From Actinoplanes sp. TBRC 11911 (GTDB lineage: Bacteria > Actinomycetota > Actinomycetes > Mycobacteriales > Micromonosporaceae), in contig NZ_JABBNC010000001.1 in assembly GCF_012933445.1 (NCBI RefSeq), forward strand, positions 248,001 through 312,000: a stretch of DNA of 64,000 nucleotides. Direction: 5' to 3'. This document shows, piece after piece, positions 25,188-34,399 of the stretch (position 1 is its first letter; each line of letters begins with the position of its first letter). A model generated the notes under the pieces. That model saw only the letters and a program-made list of their open reading frames with translations, was not told where the DNA came from and made no database searches. The position numbers and the translations under genes were made by a program.

Positions 25188-26069
25188 ATGAAACGAGCAC
25201 TCCTTCTCGTATTGATACTGGCCGTCTCCGCGTGCGGCGCCTCCGAAGAACCGGCCACCCCGGCGGCGTCGCAGACCCCGGCGGCGTCGCCCACCCCGCA
25301 GGTGCGGCCGGCACCCGGCACGCACCAGCTTTCGGTGAACTCCGGTGGGCAGCGCCGGACGTTCCTGCTGCACGCCCCGCCCGGCTATCAGCCCGGCCAG
25401 CGGCTGCCGCTCGTAGTCGCGCTGCACTTCTTCCCCGGCGACGGGACGGGCATGCAACAACTGACCGGCCTGGACGCGCTGGCCGACAAGGAGAACTTCC
25501 TGGTGGCGTACCCGGACGGTCTGAATGCGGGTTTCAACGCGCTGATCTGCTGCGGCACCGAGGACGACGTCGCATTCGTCACCGCCGTGGTCGAGCACGC
25601 GCGCACGACCTGGAACGCCGACCCCGAGCGCGTGTACGCCACCGGCATCTCCAACGGCGCGGACATGAGCTTCAAGCTGGCGGTCGAGGCGTCCGAGACG
25701 TTCGCGGCGGTCGGGGTGATCAGCGGCGGCTTCGCCGGTCCGAACGCGGCCAAGCCCGACTACCGGCCCACCACCCCGGTCTCGGTTCTCACCATCGTCG
25801 GGCGCAACGACATGTATTTCGACGCCTTCCAGGAGGGCCTCGCCACCTGGCGCGAGAAGCTCAAGTGCACCGAGGGCGCCAAGCAGGCCAAGCCTCTCTA
25901 TACCCACACGGTCGCCCGGTGCGGCGACGGGAGCGTCCTGGAGGCGTACCTGATGTCGGACATGGGGCACAGCTGGCCGGGAGCGCCGAAAGGGCAGCTG
26001 GCCGACCCGGACGCCGGCCTGACCGCCACCGAGGTGATCTGGAGGTTCTTCGAGGCCCATCACCGGTGA
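25188..26069 (+). CDS. PHB depolymerase-family esterase lipoprotein (LpqC-like)
   Basis: 293 residues. ATG at 25188 with a weak ribosome site; the lipobox SACG places the lipid cysteine near residue 16. A Pro/Ala/Thr linker precedes the alpha/beta-hydrolase fold: RTFLLHAPPGYQPGQRLPLVV, the oxyanion region ALHFFPGDGTGM, the nucleophile elbow TGISNGADMS (Ser), GRNDMYF for the acid and GHSW for the His. This is the layout of the LpqC/poly(3-hydroxybutyrate) depolymerase family, which acts on short esters or feruloyl-type substrates outside the cell. A cysteine pair (LICCGT) is characteristic of the group. Confidence 0.88.
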   Translation: MKRALLLVLILAVSACGASEEPATPAASQTPAASPTPQVRPAPGTHQLSVNSGGQRRTFLLHAPPGYQPGQRLPLVVALHFFPGDGTGMQQLTGLDALADKENFLVAYPDGLNAGFNALICCGTEDDVAFVTAVVEHARTTWNADPERVYATGISNGADMSFKLAVEASETFAAVGVISGGFAGPNAAKPDYRPTTPVSVLTIVGRNDMYFDAFQEGLATWREKLKCTEGAKQAKPLYTHTVARCGDGSVLEAYLMSDMGHSWPGAPKGQLADPDAGLTATEVIWRFFEAHHR

Positions 26070-26142
26070 GGCGACTCACCGTCGCCGGACTGAACATCTG
26101 ACGCGCTGAGGCGTTCAGGAGTGTGTCAGAAAGGCAACGCGA

Positions 26143-26727
26143 GTGAGTCAGACTTCCTTGCTGTCGGAATTCGTGCGCCACCCGCGGGAAGTCGGGGCGG
26201 TCGCTCCCAGCGGCACCACGCTGACCGCGCAGGCGGTCGCCCCGATCCCTCGGACCGGCGACCCGGTCGTGGTCGAGCTCGGCCCGGGAACCGGCTCGTT
26301 CACCGCCGCCATCCAGCGCCGCCTGGCCGGCCGCGGCCGGCATATCGCCGTCGAGATCAACCCCCGGATGGCCGATCTGCTGGCCCGGCGTTTTCCGGGC
26401 GTCGAGGTGATCACTGCCGACGCCGTACGCCTCGACGAGCTCCTCGCCGAACACGGCGCGCAGCACGCGGACGTCATCGTCAGCGGCCTGCCGTGGTCGG
26501 TCTTCCCGCAGGCCCGCCAGCGCGACGTGCTGGACGCCGCGGTCCGGTCGCTGGCCGTGGACGGCGCCTTCACCACGTTCGCGTACGTCCATATGTTGTG
26601 GTCCGCCCCGGCCCGCCGGTTGCGCAGGTCACTCGAGGAGCGGTTCGACGAGGTTCTCGTTGGCCGCACGGTCTGGGCGAACGTGCCGCCGGCGCTGGTG
26701 TATTACTGCCGGCGTCCGTCCGCCTGA
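26143..26727 (+). CDS. SAM-dependent methyltransferase, phospholipid N-methyltransferase (PmtA)-like
   Basis: 194 residues from a GTG with AAAGG 8 bases upstream. The N-terminal FVRHPREVGAVAPSG segment is the marker of the PmtA-like group, followed by the SAM motif VVELGPGTGSFT and an acidic loop IAVEINPRM. The catalytic-strand region reads VIVSGLPWSVFP. The protein resembles rRNA adenine dimethylases in fold but lacks the RNA-binding tail. Phosphatidylethanolamine or a related lipid as substrate is the family expectation, not certain here. Confidence 0.85.
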   Translation: MSQTSLLSEFVRHPREVGAVAPSGTTLTAQAVAPIPRTGDPVVVELGPGTGSFTAAIQRRLAGRGRHIAVEINPRMADLLARRFPGVEVITADAVRLDELLAEHGAQHADVIVSGLPWSVFPQARQRDVLDAAVRSLAVDGAFTTFAYVHMLWSAPARRLRRSLEERFDEVLVGRTVWANVPPALVYYCRRPSA

Positions 26728-26831
26728 CCGGTCCGCCCCGGACCAGAAGGCGCCGACGTTGTGCGGCTCTCTTGTGCCGCGCGGCTGCGGCTTTCTTGTG
26801 CTTTGTGGGTTGGGCTTTCGCACGCTGTGAC

Positions 26832-26909
26832 GGTGGGGGGCCGAGGGTGCCCCATCACGGCTTGGTGGACCGCTTTTATGCCGTGATGGGGCACCCTCGG
26901 CCCCCCACC
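26832..26909. repeat. 30-bp perfect inverted repeat
   Basis: Left arm 26832-26861 and right arm 26880-26909 are exact complements (30 bp) around an 18-base loop. The outer part begins GGTGGGGGGCCGAGG and the inner part ends CCCCATCACGGC. It is far longer than a normal terminator and has no T-tract, so it may be a copy of a dispersed palindromic element. Confidence 0.85.
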
Positions 26910-27180
26910 TCGCGTGGTGTCCCGCGCCAGCCGAGCGTTGGCTTACTCGCTTCTGGTTGCACGGTCGGGCTGGCCGGGTCCCCTTGCGCTGAATGATCCG
27001 GCTGCCGCGCTGTGGTCGCCGTTTTGCCTTTCGCTTTCAGCGGGCGGATCTGGGTGCCGGTCAAGCGAGCGAACCGTGCCGCCTTGCGCTCAGCACCTCA
27101 CGCCTGGGCGTTGGGTCACCCACCGGTAGCTGCATGTCCGGCCCTGGCCTCCACCACCAGCTCGGCAGCTCCCCACCCGG

Positions 27181-27208
27181 GCCTCTCGCCTTCGGCCTCT
27201 CGCCTTCG
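27181..27208. repeat. 14-bp tandem duplication
   Basis: GCCTCTCGCCTTCG occurs twice, head to tail, in the non-coding region. Confidence 0.8.
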
Positions 27209-27528
27209 GCCAGCCGCAAGCCGGCCCAGCGGCTCGCCGCGGATCAGCCAGGGTGCGGGCGGGCGCGGGACGGGCATGGCGCATCCTCTCGTGGTTCGCA
27301 CTGAAGGATGCATATCAATGGATGTCAGTATCGCGCATCCGCGAGCGATGGCGGCGCGGCTGATTTCAGATTTGTCGGCATAAATGCCCACTAACGGCAC
27401 TGACCGTCACCCATGGCCGTCTGCGCTAAACCGTTGGCTGAGTCACTCTAATAGATGCCTGCAATGACTGGACACCGCTCTTCCCGCGATGCAGTGTGAA
27501 AAATAAGCTACTACCAGGTAGGTGTACG

Positions 27529-28149
27529 GTGTCGACTTTTGCAGCTTCATCGTTCGTTCCGGTGGTTCTTGGCTTTTTCGGACTCGGGGTCGGATATCTG
27601 ATCTACGGTCCGCAAGAACTGTTCGGCTATCCCAAGCGCGACGTACGCGTGGACCGCGCTAATGGTGTCTGGGGAATCTGGATGCCCGGGTTCTGCCAGT
27701 TCCTGGTCGGTGTCTACTTATTCGTAGGACTGACCTGGTTCCAGGTGTTCAGCGACAAGGCGCTCTACATGGCCGCGCTGGCGTTCAGTGCGTACGGCAT
27801 CCACTGGTTCGCGCTGGGCTGGAACCGTTTCCAGCAGGCCGACGCGCGGCCCAACGGATTCATGTCCATCCCGTTCGTCATCGTCTCGGTGCTCGGCCTC
27901 ACGGTGTTCTTCATGGCCGGGGCATGGCCGGTCGGTGTGCTGTTCAGCGGCCTGGCCGTGGTGTACGTCGCCGAGTTCTTCGCCAGCTTCAAGCTCGGCG
28001 TGCGGGTGGGCCCGGACGGGGAGGAATCCGTCAATCTCGGCGAGAAGGCTCTGGGCCTGGCGCACACGCTCGTCGGCCTGTGGCTGATGTACCTCACCTT
28101 CTCCACCACGCTGAACATTGCCTCGGGCTATCACCTGCCGGGCGGCTGA
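27529..28149 (+). CDS. Polytopic membrane protein of unknown function
   Basis: 206 residues from a GTG preceded by AGGTAGGTG; a GTG at 27496 has no site. There are six likely transmembrane helices (FVPVVLGFFGLGVGYLIYG, FCQFLVGVYLFVGLTWF, LYMAALAFSAYGIHWFALGW, FVIVSVLGLTVFFMAG, VLFSGLAVVYVAEFFA, and a last one near LVGLWLMYLTF). Conserved-looking loops are YGPQELFGYPKRDVRVDRANGVWGIW and WNRFQQADARPNGF. It looks like a small channel or transporter, but I do not recognise the family. A 9-bp hairpin after the stop probably ends transcription. Confidence 0.75.
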   Translation: MSTFAASSFVPVVLGFFGLGVGYLIYGPQELFGYPKRDVRVDRANGVWGIWMPGFCQFLVGVYLFVGLTWFQVFSDKALYMAALAFSAYGIHWFALGWNRFQQADARPNGFMSIPFVIVSVLGLTVFFMAGAWPVGVLFSGLAVVYVAEFFASFKLGVRVGPDGEESVNLGEKALGLAHTLVGLWLMYLTFSTTLNIASGYHLPGG

Positions 28150-28172
28150 GCGCGGCCGGGAGAATGCGTCAC

Positions 28173-28194
28173 GGCCGGGCCGGCAGGCCCGGCC
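28173..28194 (+). terminator. GC-rich hairpin terminator
   Basis: GGCCGGGCC and its complement GGCCCGGCC enclose the 4-base loop GGCA, 24 bases after the stop, and a short T-run (CTTTT) follows at about 28201. Confidence 0.7.
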
Positions 28195-28292
28195 ATCCGG
28201 CTTTTCCGACGGCCTGAAGTGCCCGGTTCATCGCGGCACAGGTGGCGTTTTTCACCGCGGACAACGGCCGGCCGTTCAGTAGTCTCGCGCGG

Positions 28293-29408
28293 GTGAATGG
28301 CTCGAATCTCGTCGACCGCGTCTGCGCGGAGCTGCTGTTCGACGTCGACGATCTGGCGGCGGACGCGGTCGCTCGCATTCGGCGCGAGTTCCCGGAATAT
28401 GCCGTCCTCGACAATGCGGAACACACCGTGACCGCGGCGTACGAGATGCGAAAAATCATCGGCGCGTTTCGCGAGCATCGACGGCCCGCACCGATCGACG
28501 TCCGGCCGGTGACCGCACGCGGGCTGGAGCGCGCCGCCGAGGGCATCCCGATCGAGACGATGATCGGCGGGTACGACACCGGGTTCGACGTCCTGTGGAG
28601 CAGCCTGCGGGACCGGGTCGTCGCCCGCGAGCCGGCCGGGGAGGCCGATCTCGTACCGGTCGTCACCATCATGCTGGCCTGGTCGCGCCGCATCACGGCG
28701 GCGATCGGCGAAGGGTACGCGTCGGCGACGGCGCGCACCGACCGGGAGGAGAACGCCCGCGCCTTCGTGCATGGCCTCGCCCACGGCGGCGCTGGTTCCG
28801 AGGCGGTCGAGTCGGCCGCGCGGACGCTCGGTTTCGCCCCGGCCGGCACGTTCCAGGTCATCTGCGCGTCGGCCGACGGCTGGACGTCGCAGGCGCTGCG
28901 GGACCTGCGCCGGGCGCTGCCGAAGCCGGCCGCGGTGGTCGTCCTCGCGGGTGTGCTGACGGTGACCGTGCAGGGCATCTCGGTCGCCACGGCTCTGGCG
29001 TTGCTCGGCGAGCACACGGTCGCCGGGGTGGGCCTGCCGCGGGCCGGGCTGGCCGGGGCCGCGGACAGCCTCACCGACGCGGAACGGGCCCTCACGCTGG
29101 CCCACCGGCGGGGCACCGCCGTCCATTTCGAGAAGGACTGGTTGCTCGCGACCCTGCTACCGCATGCCCAGCGGCTGGCACCCCTGACGCACACCGACGC
29201 GGGCGAGGACTTTCCGCACCTCGCCGACGCCGTACGGGCGTACGCGGGCAATAATTTCTCGATCGCGGCGAGTGCCGAGAGCCTCGACCTTGCCGCGAAC
29301 ACCGTCAAATATCGGCTGGCGCGCTGGCAGGAGATCACCGGCTGGGATCCGCGCACGCTGGACGGCCTGATGCGGTCGCTGATCAGCTTGGCCGAACGCG
29401 ACTGCTAG
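28293..29408 (+). CDS. PucR/CdaR-type transcriptional regulator
   Basis: About 371 residues; the GTG at 28293 is preferred, though a GTG at 28242 is also in frame and neither has a good ribosome site. The N-terminal helical region runs to about residue 150 (AAYEMRKIIGAF, PIETMIGGYDTGFD). A degenerate GGDEF-like CdaR domain follows. The C-terminal PucR helix-turn-helix (AVRAYAGNNFSIAASAESLDLAANTVKYRLARWQ) has the characteristic NTVKYRL recognition helix. Such regulators usually control catabolic genes next to them, but nothing here identifies the target. Confidence 0.85.
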   Translation: MNGSNLVDRVCAELLFDVDDLAADAVARIRREFPEYAVLDNAEHTVTAAYEMRKIIGAFREHRRPAPIDVRPVTARGLERAAEGIPIETMIGGYDTGFDVLWSSLRDRVVAREPAGEADLVPVVTIMLAWSRRITAAIGEGYASATARTDREENARAFVHGLAHGGAGSEAVESAARTLGFAPAGTFQVICASADGWTSQALRDLRRALPKPAAVVVLAGVLTVTVQGISVATALALLGEHTVAGVGLPRAGLAGAADSLTDAERALTLAHRRGTAVHFEKDWLLATLLPHAQRLAPLTHTDAGEDFPHLADAVRAYAGNNFSIAASAESLDLAANTVKYRLARWQEITGWDPRTLDGLMRSLISLAERDC

Positions 29409-29593
29409 CCGCGGGCGGTAGCGTGCGGGTCGGACGTGCATTCGCCGCAGTGGATGATCCCCTCAGGTCGTATCCCCCTTTCCCCGACCGTGCGAGCCGG
29501 AATTCGAATACGACAGACAATGCGTCGCGCGACACGTATCAAGCGGCGGCGCCGCCCTGGATGGGCGACGCCGCCGGCGAGGGAGAAAGGCTT

Positions 29594-31210
29594 TTACTTC
29601 TTGACGGCGCCGGTCGTCTCGTTGAGCAGCAGCGGCTTGGTGTTCGGCTTGCCCTTGAAGTTGAGCATGCCGTCCAGCGAGCCGGCGCGGCTGTCGAACG
29701 AGTAGTCGCCGATGCGGCCCAGGCCCCAGTTGTCCTCGACGAACTTCAGGATCGAGGTCTGGTCGGTCAGGGTGTGGTCGACGTGGTTGGTCTTCGCCCA
29801 CGGGCTGACGACCAGAAGCGGGGTGCGCGGACCGTAGCCGCACCGGTCGGCGTATCCGCCGTCGGACGACTTGGTCTGGCACTGGGCCTGGTCGGTGGCC
29901 GCGTCGTGCGAGCCGTTGACCACCTTCGGGCCGACGTGGTCATACCAGCCGTCCGAGTCGTCGTACGCGATGACGACGGCGGTGGACTGCCAGTCCTTGG
30001 ACTTCTGCAGTTCGTTGATCGTGTGCACGATGAACGCCTGCTCGTCCAGCGGGTCGGAGTAGCCCGCGTGACCGTCCTGGTACTCGCCGGCCTTGAGGTA
30101 GCTCACGGCCGGCAGGTTGTTGGCCTTGACCGCGGCGTCGAAATCGGTCAGGTCGTAGTTGTGGTTCGCCTGGTCGGTGTGCCCGATGTTCTTCACCGAC
30201 GACGGCGGCAGGTGCTTCGGGTTGCTGGTCGACTCGTAGTACGAGAACGGGTTGTGGTGCGGGCTGTAGTCCACCACCGAGTTGCCGCCCACGTTCTGGT
30301 GCGTCGCCCCGCAGACCTCGTAGCCGTTGGCCTTACCGGTCGGCTTGAAGCCGCCCTGGAACCAGCCCCAGGTCAGACCGGCGTCGTTGAGCTTGTCGCC
30401 GATGTTCTTCCCGGTCATCACGGCCAGCGCGTTGGTACTGGTGTGGTTGGTGTCCGAGCAGTCGTCGAAGGCCGGGTCCGGATCGTTGATGACGGTGCCG
30501 ACACCCTTGGCGTTGGGCGACGCGACGGTGTACGCGTCGGTCACCTTCTTACCGGTCTTCGAGTCGACGGCGTACACACCGTGGGTCTGACCCGAGACCA
30601 GGTTCAGCGCACCCGGCGTCGACGGCCCGTAGTTCGTGTCGTACGAGTTGTCGTTCAGCGAGTAGTGCTGGGCGTAGTTCCAGAGCCCGGTGACCGTGTT
30701 GCCGTCGTAGTAGTCCATCACCAGACCAGGCTCACCGAAGATGACCGGGGCGCCGGTGCAGGTGTCGTGCCCGGTGAACTCGACGAACTTGTCCGCCTTG
30801 CCGCCGTCGTACGCCTTCTGCTCGTTGGCATACCCGTGGTCCTGGTCGCAGGTCAGCGCCTGCTCGTGGGTGAGCCGGCTCGGGTCGTACGCGTTCGGGT
30901 TCTTGGTCAGCAGCGACTTCGAGAGCCCGTTGACCGACGGCGTGCCCTTGGCCGCCTTGAACGTGGTGCCGTCCGTGTTCGCGGCCTTCGGGTACGTGCC
31001 GAAGTAGTGGTCGAACGAGATGTTCTCGTCGAAGATGACCACCATGTGCTGAATCGGCGTGCGTGCCTGCGGGACCTTCGGGGCCTTGTGGTGGGCATCC
31101 TGCCCGGCGAAGGCCGGTGTCGCGGCCGCCGCTCCGGCCGCGAGGACCAGGGCGGCCGCGACCGCCCCGATCTTCGTCGTGCGATTCCAGGAGATGGGTG
31201 GTAAACCCAT
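29594..31210 (-). CDS. Secreted phosphoesterase (phospholipase C / acid phosphatase family)
   Basis: 538 residues. ATG at 31210 after AGGGAGG; frames reaching 31297 lack a signal peptide at the start. An N-terminal signal (AAALVLAAGAAAATPAFAG) precedes the PF04185 phosphoesterase domain with IFDENISFDHYFGTYP, the metal-binding and Thr/Ser-nucleophile region near NSYDTNYGPSTPGALN, and IAYDDSDGWYDHVGP. Family members hydrolyse phosphate esters or phospholipids outside the cell. The usual C-terminal phospholipase C repeat domain is lacking, which points to the acid phosphatase side of the family. No phosphate-control (PHO) box was identified. Confidence 0.88.
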   Translation of the reverse strand: MGLPPISWNRTTKIGAVAAALVLAAGAAAATPAFAGQDAHHKAPKVPQARTPIQHMVVIFDENISFDHYFGTYPKAANTDGTTFKAAKGTPSVNGLSKSLLTKNPNAYDPSRLTHEQALTCDQDHGYANEQKAYDGGKADKFVEFTGHDTCTGAPVIFGEPGLVMDYYDGNTVTGLWNYAQHYSLNDNSYDTNYGPSTPGALNLVSGQTHGVYAVDSKTGKKVTDAYTVASPNAKGVGTVINDPDPAFDDCSDTNHTSTNALAVMTGKNIGDKLNDAGLTWGWFQGGFKPTGKANGYEVCGATHQNVGGNSVVDYSPHHNPFSYYESTSNPKHLPPSSVKNIGHTDQANHNYDLTDFDAAVKANNLPAVSYLKAGEYQDGHAGYSDPLDEQAFIVHTINELQKSKDWQSTAVVIAYDDSDGWYDHVGPKVVNGSHDAATDQAQCQTKSSDGGYADRCGYGPRTPLLVVSPWAKTNHVDHTLTDQTSILKFVEDNWGLGRIGDYSFDSRAGSLDGMLNFKGKPNTKPLLLNETTGAVKK

Positions 31211-31353
31211 GCTCGCCTCCCTGTCAGTGAAACTGTGCGGCAGGGACTCTCGTCGCCGGCCATCGCAGTTCACCACCGTCGAGGCGGCACCGAGCAAAAA
31301 CCTGAATGAATCGATTGTGACGTGAAGTAAGGCAGATCCTAAGTATTCGATTG

Positions 31354-32508
31354 CTAGTTAAATAGATATGACCCTAAATAATCGTTCGCGTCGCGCACGC
31401 CGGGCAGCGCCAGGAAGTAGCCGCCGCCGACCGGCTGGATGTAGTCGACCAGCGGCTCCCCTGCCAGCCGGCGCTGGATCTCGGCGAATTGCTTGTCCGG
31501 GTCCCGCTGGAAACAGACGAATACCAATCCCTGGTCCAGGTCGCCGACCGGGTCCACGCCTTTGTCGTAGTTGTACGGACGGCGCAGGATGCGACTCGGC
31601 TCCGATTGCGGCGTCCGGGGATTGGCCCGCCGGATGTGCGCGGTCAGCGGGATCGCCTCACCGACCGGGTCGGCCGCGAAGTCCGGGGTGTCCTTCTCGT
31701 GGTTGCCGTCCAGCGGCGCCCCGGTGTCGCGGCGGCGGCCGAACATCCGCTCCTGCTCCACCATGCTGACCCGGTCCCAGAACTCGACAAGCATCCGGAT
31801 GATGCGGATGACCTGGTACGAGCTCCCGTCCGGCAACCACACGAACCGGTCCATCTGCGCGGCATCGGTGATGTCCAGATTGGACGTGCCGTCCCGGAAG
31901 CCCATCAGGTTGCGCGGCGTGCCCTCCGGCCGCGGCGGCGAGACGAAACCGTCGGCCCGCCACCGGATCTGCATGCCGCCGCGGGTGTGCCGGGCGATGT
32001 CGCGCAGCGCGTGCACCACCGTGTCTCGATTGTCGGCGCACAGCTGAAGCGAGATGTCGCCGTGCGTGCGGGCCGGGTCGAGGTGGTCGTCCGGGAAGGC
32101 CGGCATCGCGGTCAGCGCCGCGGGCTTGCGCGCGGCCAGGCCGTACCGGTCGTCGAACAGGGACGCGCCGACGCCGAGCGTGACGGTCAGGTTGTCGCCC
32201 GGCACGGACGGGCCGACCACGCCGGAGTCGCTGGGCGGCCCGGCGATGCCGATCTCGGGCGGGGTGCCGCCGGTGGTCAGGAAACGGGCCCGGTCGGTGA
32301 TCGTGCGCAGCAGCTCGCCCAGGTCCTGGCGGTTGTCCGCGAGCACGTCGAACGCGACGTGGGTGGCCTGCGCCTGCGGCGGCGTGACGATCCCGGCCTG
32401 GTGGATCCCGTGGAACGCCGGCGTCTGCTTCAGCAGACCACCGCCGATGGCCACGCTGGCCGCGCCGGCTCCTAGACCGCGCAGGAAATCGCGGCGGTTG
32501 CTGCTCAC
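31354..32508 (-). CDS. efeB: Dye-decolourising-type heme peroxidase EfeB
   Basis: 384 residues. GTG at 32508 after GGAGGA, with a twin-arginine signal NRRDFLRG near the N-terminus, so it is exported folded with heme. DyP motifs are complete: the distal GFRDGTSN (GxxDG) and the proximal histidine in AHIRRANPR, with further ligand-pocket RILRRPYNYD. EfeB works with EfeO in iron uptake and can release iron from heme or oxidise ferrous iron. It overlaps the efeO stop by 4 bases (GTGA), so they are translated together. Confidence 0.92.
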   Translation of the reverse strand: MSSNRRDFLRGLGAGAASVAIGGGLLKQTPAFHGIHQAGIVTPPQAQATHVAFDVLADNRQDLGELLRTITDRARFLTTGGTPPEIGIAGPPSDSGVVGPSVPGDNLTVTLGVGASLFDDRYGLAARKPAALTAMPAFPDDHLDPARTHGDISLQLCADNRDTVVHALRDIARHTRGGMQIRWRADGFVSPPRPEGTPRNLMGFRDGTSNLDITDAAQMDRFVWLPDGSSYQVIRIIRMLVEFWDRVSMVEQERMFGRRRDTGAPLDGNHEKDTPDFAADPVGEAIPLTAHIRRANPRTPQSEPSRILRRPYNYDKGVDPVGDLDQGLVFVCFQRDPDKQFAEIQRRLAGEPLVDYIQPVGGGYFLALPGVRDANDYLGSYLFN

Positions 32509-33647
32509 TGTGTCCTCCGTACCTCGCCGATCGCGGCGATCGGGGCGAGATCTTCCAGCAACTGGCCGAGCGTGCCGTCCAGCTTCTCGCGGTCGTACAC
32601 CGAAAGGCTCTGCACCGGCTTCCACGTGCCGGCTTTGTGCTGGGCGTCGACCAGCTTCTGCAGTGTGGACAGTTCGTCGAGGACCGCCGGCCAGGCCGGG
32701 AACCGCGGCTGGATCTCGGGCTGGATCGCGTCCAGCACCATCCGGGTGCCGTCCAGATTGGCCGACATGACCGCGAGCTCCGCGTGCGCGCCCTCGTCCT
32801 CGGCGCCGCTCAGCTCGAACTGCAGCGTGTTCTCGAGGATCTCGTGCGAGCGCAGCGGCAGGTCGTTGGGGTCGGTGCGCTCGGTGCCGAAGTCGTGCCG
32901 CAAGCCGGCCACGTCACCGGACAGCTTCGCCGCGAGCGATCCGAGCGCGGGCAGCGACTCGCCGTGCCACAGCCCAAACTCGATCCGGCGCAGACCAGCC
33001 CAATCCTTGTCCCGTACGCCTGCGGGCAGTCCGTCCGGGGTGCCGTCGATCGCGTCCGCCGCATCACCGAACGTGTCGTACGCCGCCCCAAGCCGGTTGT
33101 AGTCCATCTGTGCGACCAGCCAGGCCTGCTCGGATCGGTGCCGGTCTCCCGAGGCCAGCGCCGTACGCAAGGTCGTGACGTCCGCGGCGAGGGTGGTGAT
33201 GCCGCCGCTCACGTGCGCACGGTAGGTCTTCACCGCCGGGGCCAGGTCGGTCTCCGAGACCGGGGCGATCGCTTTCGCGCCGGTGGCCGGTCCGTTCTTG
33301 ATGGTCACGCTTGGTCCGGTCTCCACGTCGGCGCCGTCCGGCAGGCACGTGAACGCGTACGTGCCGTTGCCGAGCACCAGATGGAACGGCCGGATGGTGC
33401 CGGGCGCCAGCGACTCGATCTCGGCGTAGATCCCGTGCGAGGCCGGGTCGACCAGCTGGACCTCCATCGTCACAGAATCGGTGTTGTGCACCTGGATGGT
33501 CTGGTCACCGCCGGTCGGCTTGGCCCAGCCCACGCCGCAATGGCCTCGCGCGACTTCGACCCCGGGCGGTTGGGGGGCCGATGTACACGCGGCTGCGGCG
33601 GCGAGCGTGAGGGCCGCCGCCACGGCTAATCGTCCGGCTCGTGGCAT
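32505..33647 (-). CDS. efeO: Iron-uptake lipoprotein EfeO
   Basis: 380 residues. A signal peptide with lipobox AAAAC is followed by a cupredoxin-like domain (residues about 25-130) and the helical M75-type domain. In the usual HxxE metal-binding position the sequence reads GLRRIEFGLWHGE, so the first ligand is Arg instead of His. EfeO binds iron outside the membrane and hands it to the permease EfeU, which is missing next to this operon. The start ATG at 33647 has AAGGAA. Promoter and any iron-regulator box were not found. Confidence 0.9.
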   Translation of the reverse strand: MPRAGRLAVAAALTLAAAAACTSAPQPPGVEVARGHCGVGWAKPTGGDQTIQVHNTDSVTMEVQLVDPASHGIYAEIESLAPGTIRPFHLVLGNGTYAFTCLPDGADVETGPSVTIKNGPATGAKAIAPVSETDLAPAVKTYRAHVSGGITTLAADVTTLRTALASGDRHRSEQAWLVAQMDYNRLGAAYDTFGDAADAIDGTPDGLPAGVRDKDWAGLRRIEFGLWHGESLPALGSLAAKLSGDVAGLRHDFGTERTDPNDLPLRSHEILENTLQFELSGAEDEGAHAELAVMSANLDGTRMVLDAIQPEIQPRFPAWPAVLDELSTLQKLVDAQHKAGTWKPVQSLSVYDREKLDGTLGQLLEDLAPIAAIGEVRRTQ

Positions 33648-33735
33648 TTCCTTGGCTCCTCATGGCGCAAACGCAGTGAGACAGCCGGAAGGATAGAACG
33701 GCGCCGGACACCGTCCGGGGCTCAGCGGGAAGGGT

Positions 33736-34386
33736 TCATTTTCCGGTCACCACGCGTTCGGCTACCCGCTGCTGGCGCAGGAAGACGGCTTCCTGGCAGT
33801 ACCGGGCGACGACCGAGCGGTACGGACGGAAACGGTCGCCCAGCGGCTCGAGCTCCCTGGCCGTCGGGCGCGGGGCGATCTGCCAGGTCAGCGCGTAGCC
33901 GGCGCGCACGTCCAGGTCGCCGACCGGCCAGACGTCGAGGCGGCGCAGGCAGTGCATGAGGTACATCTCGGCACTCCACCGCCCGATGCCCCGGACGGTG
34001 ATCAGCCGGTCGATGATCTCCTCGTCGCTCAGGTGGGACGCCGGGTTGACGTCGACCGTACCGTCGAGCACCTTGGCGGACAGATCCCGTACCGAAGCGA
34101 TTTTGTTGCGGGAGAAGCCGGCCGTGCGCAACACCTCGTCGGACGTCGCGACGAAGCCCTCCGGCGTGAACGAACCGCCGAGGGCGGCCGCCGCGCGGGC
34201 CATGATGGCTCGGGCGGCGGCGGCCGAGATCTGCTGCGAGATGATCGAGCGGACGAGCATGCCGAACGGCCCATCCGGGAAAAGCGGGAGATATCGGATG
34301 GGCCCGACTTGGGCGATGAGCCCGGCCAGCACCGGGTCGCGGGCGGCGACCTCCCGGATCGCGCTGCTCAGCGACGTCCTCGGCAC
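33736..34386 (-). CDS. DNA-3-methyladenine glycosylase (AlkA-type, HhH-GPD)
   Basis: 216 residues. The helix-hairpin-helix is LITVRGIGRWSAEMYLMH, followed by the catalytic Asp in WPVGDLDVRAGY, the HhH-GPD signature. Earlier SIISQQISAAAARAI is the usual QQ-containing helix. It would cut the glycosidic bond of alkylated bases. The upstream nitroreductase ends 13 bases before the GTG start chosen here; a ribosome site GGTGGAG is unusually close to that GTG, so the exact start is uncertain. Confidence 0.88.
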   Translation of the reverse strand: MPRTSLSSAIREVAARDPVLAGLIAQVGPIRYLPLFPDGPFGMLVRSIISQQISAAAARAIMARAAAALGGSFTPEGFVATSDEVLRTAGFSRNKIASVRDLSAKVLDGTVDVNPASHLSDEEIIDRLITVRGIGRWSAEMYLMHCLRRLDVWPVGDLDVRAGYALTWQIAPRPTARELEPLGDRFRPYRSVVARYCQEAVFLRQQRVAERVVTGK

Positions 34387-34399
34387 CGCTCCACCATAA

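Larger units (their letters stand above)
26728..27528. other. Non-coding region with hairpin and short repeats
   Basis: 800 bases with no supported gene. It has two related segments around 26760-26810 (TGCGGCTCTCTTGTG and TGCGGCTTTCTTGTG), a 30-bp hairpin at 26832-26909, and a 14-bp tandem duplication at 27181-27208. The last stretch before 27529 should contain the promoter of the membrane protein gene. Confidence 0.6.

Noticed and set aside
29423..31204. 593-codon plus-strand frame opposite the phosphoesterase gene
   Set aside because: Val/Arg-rich shadow; the phosphoesterase has full family motifs and a signal peptide.
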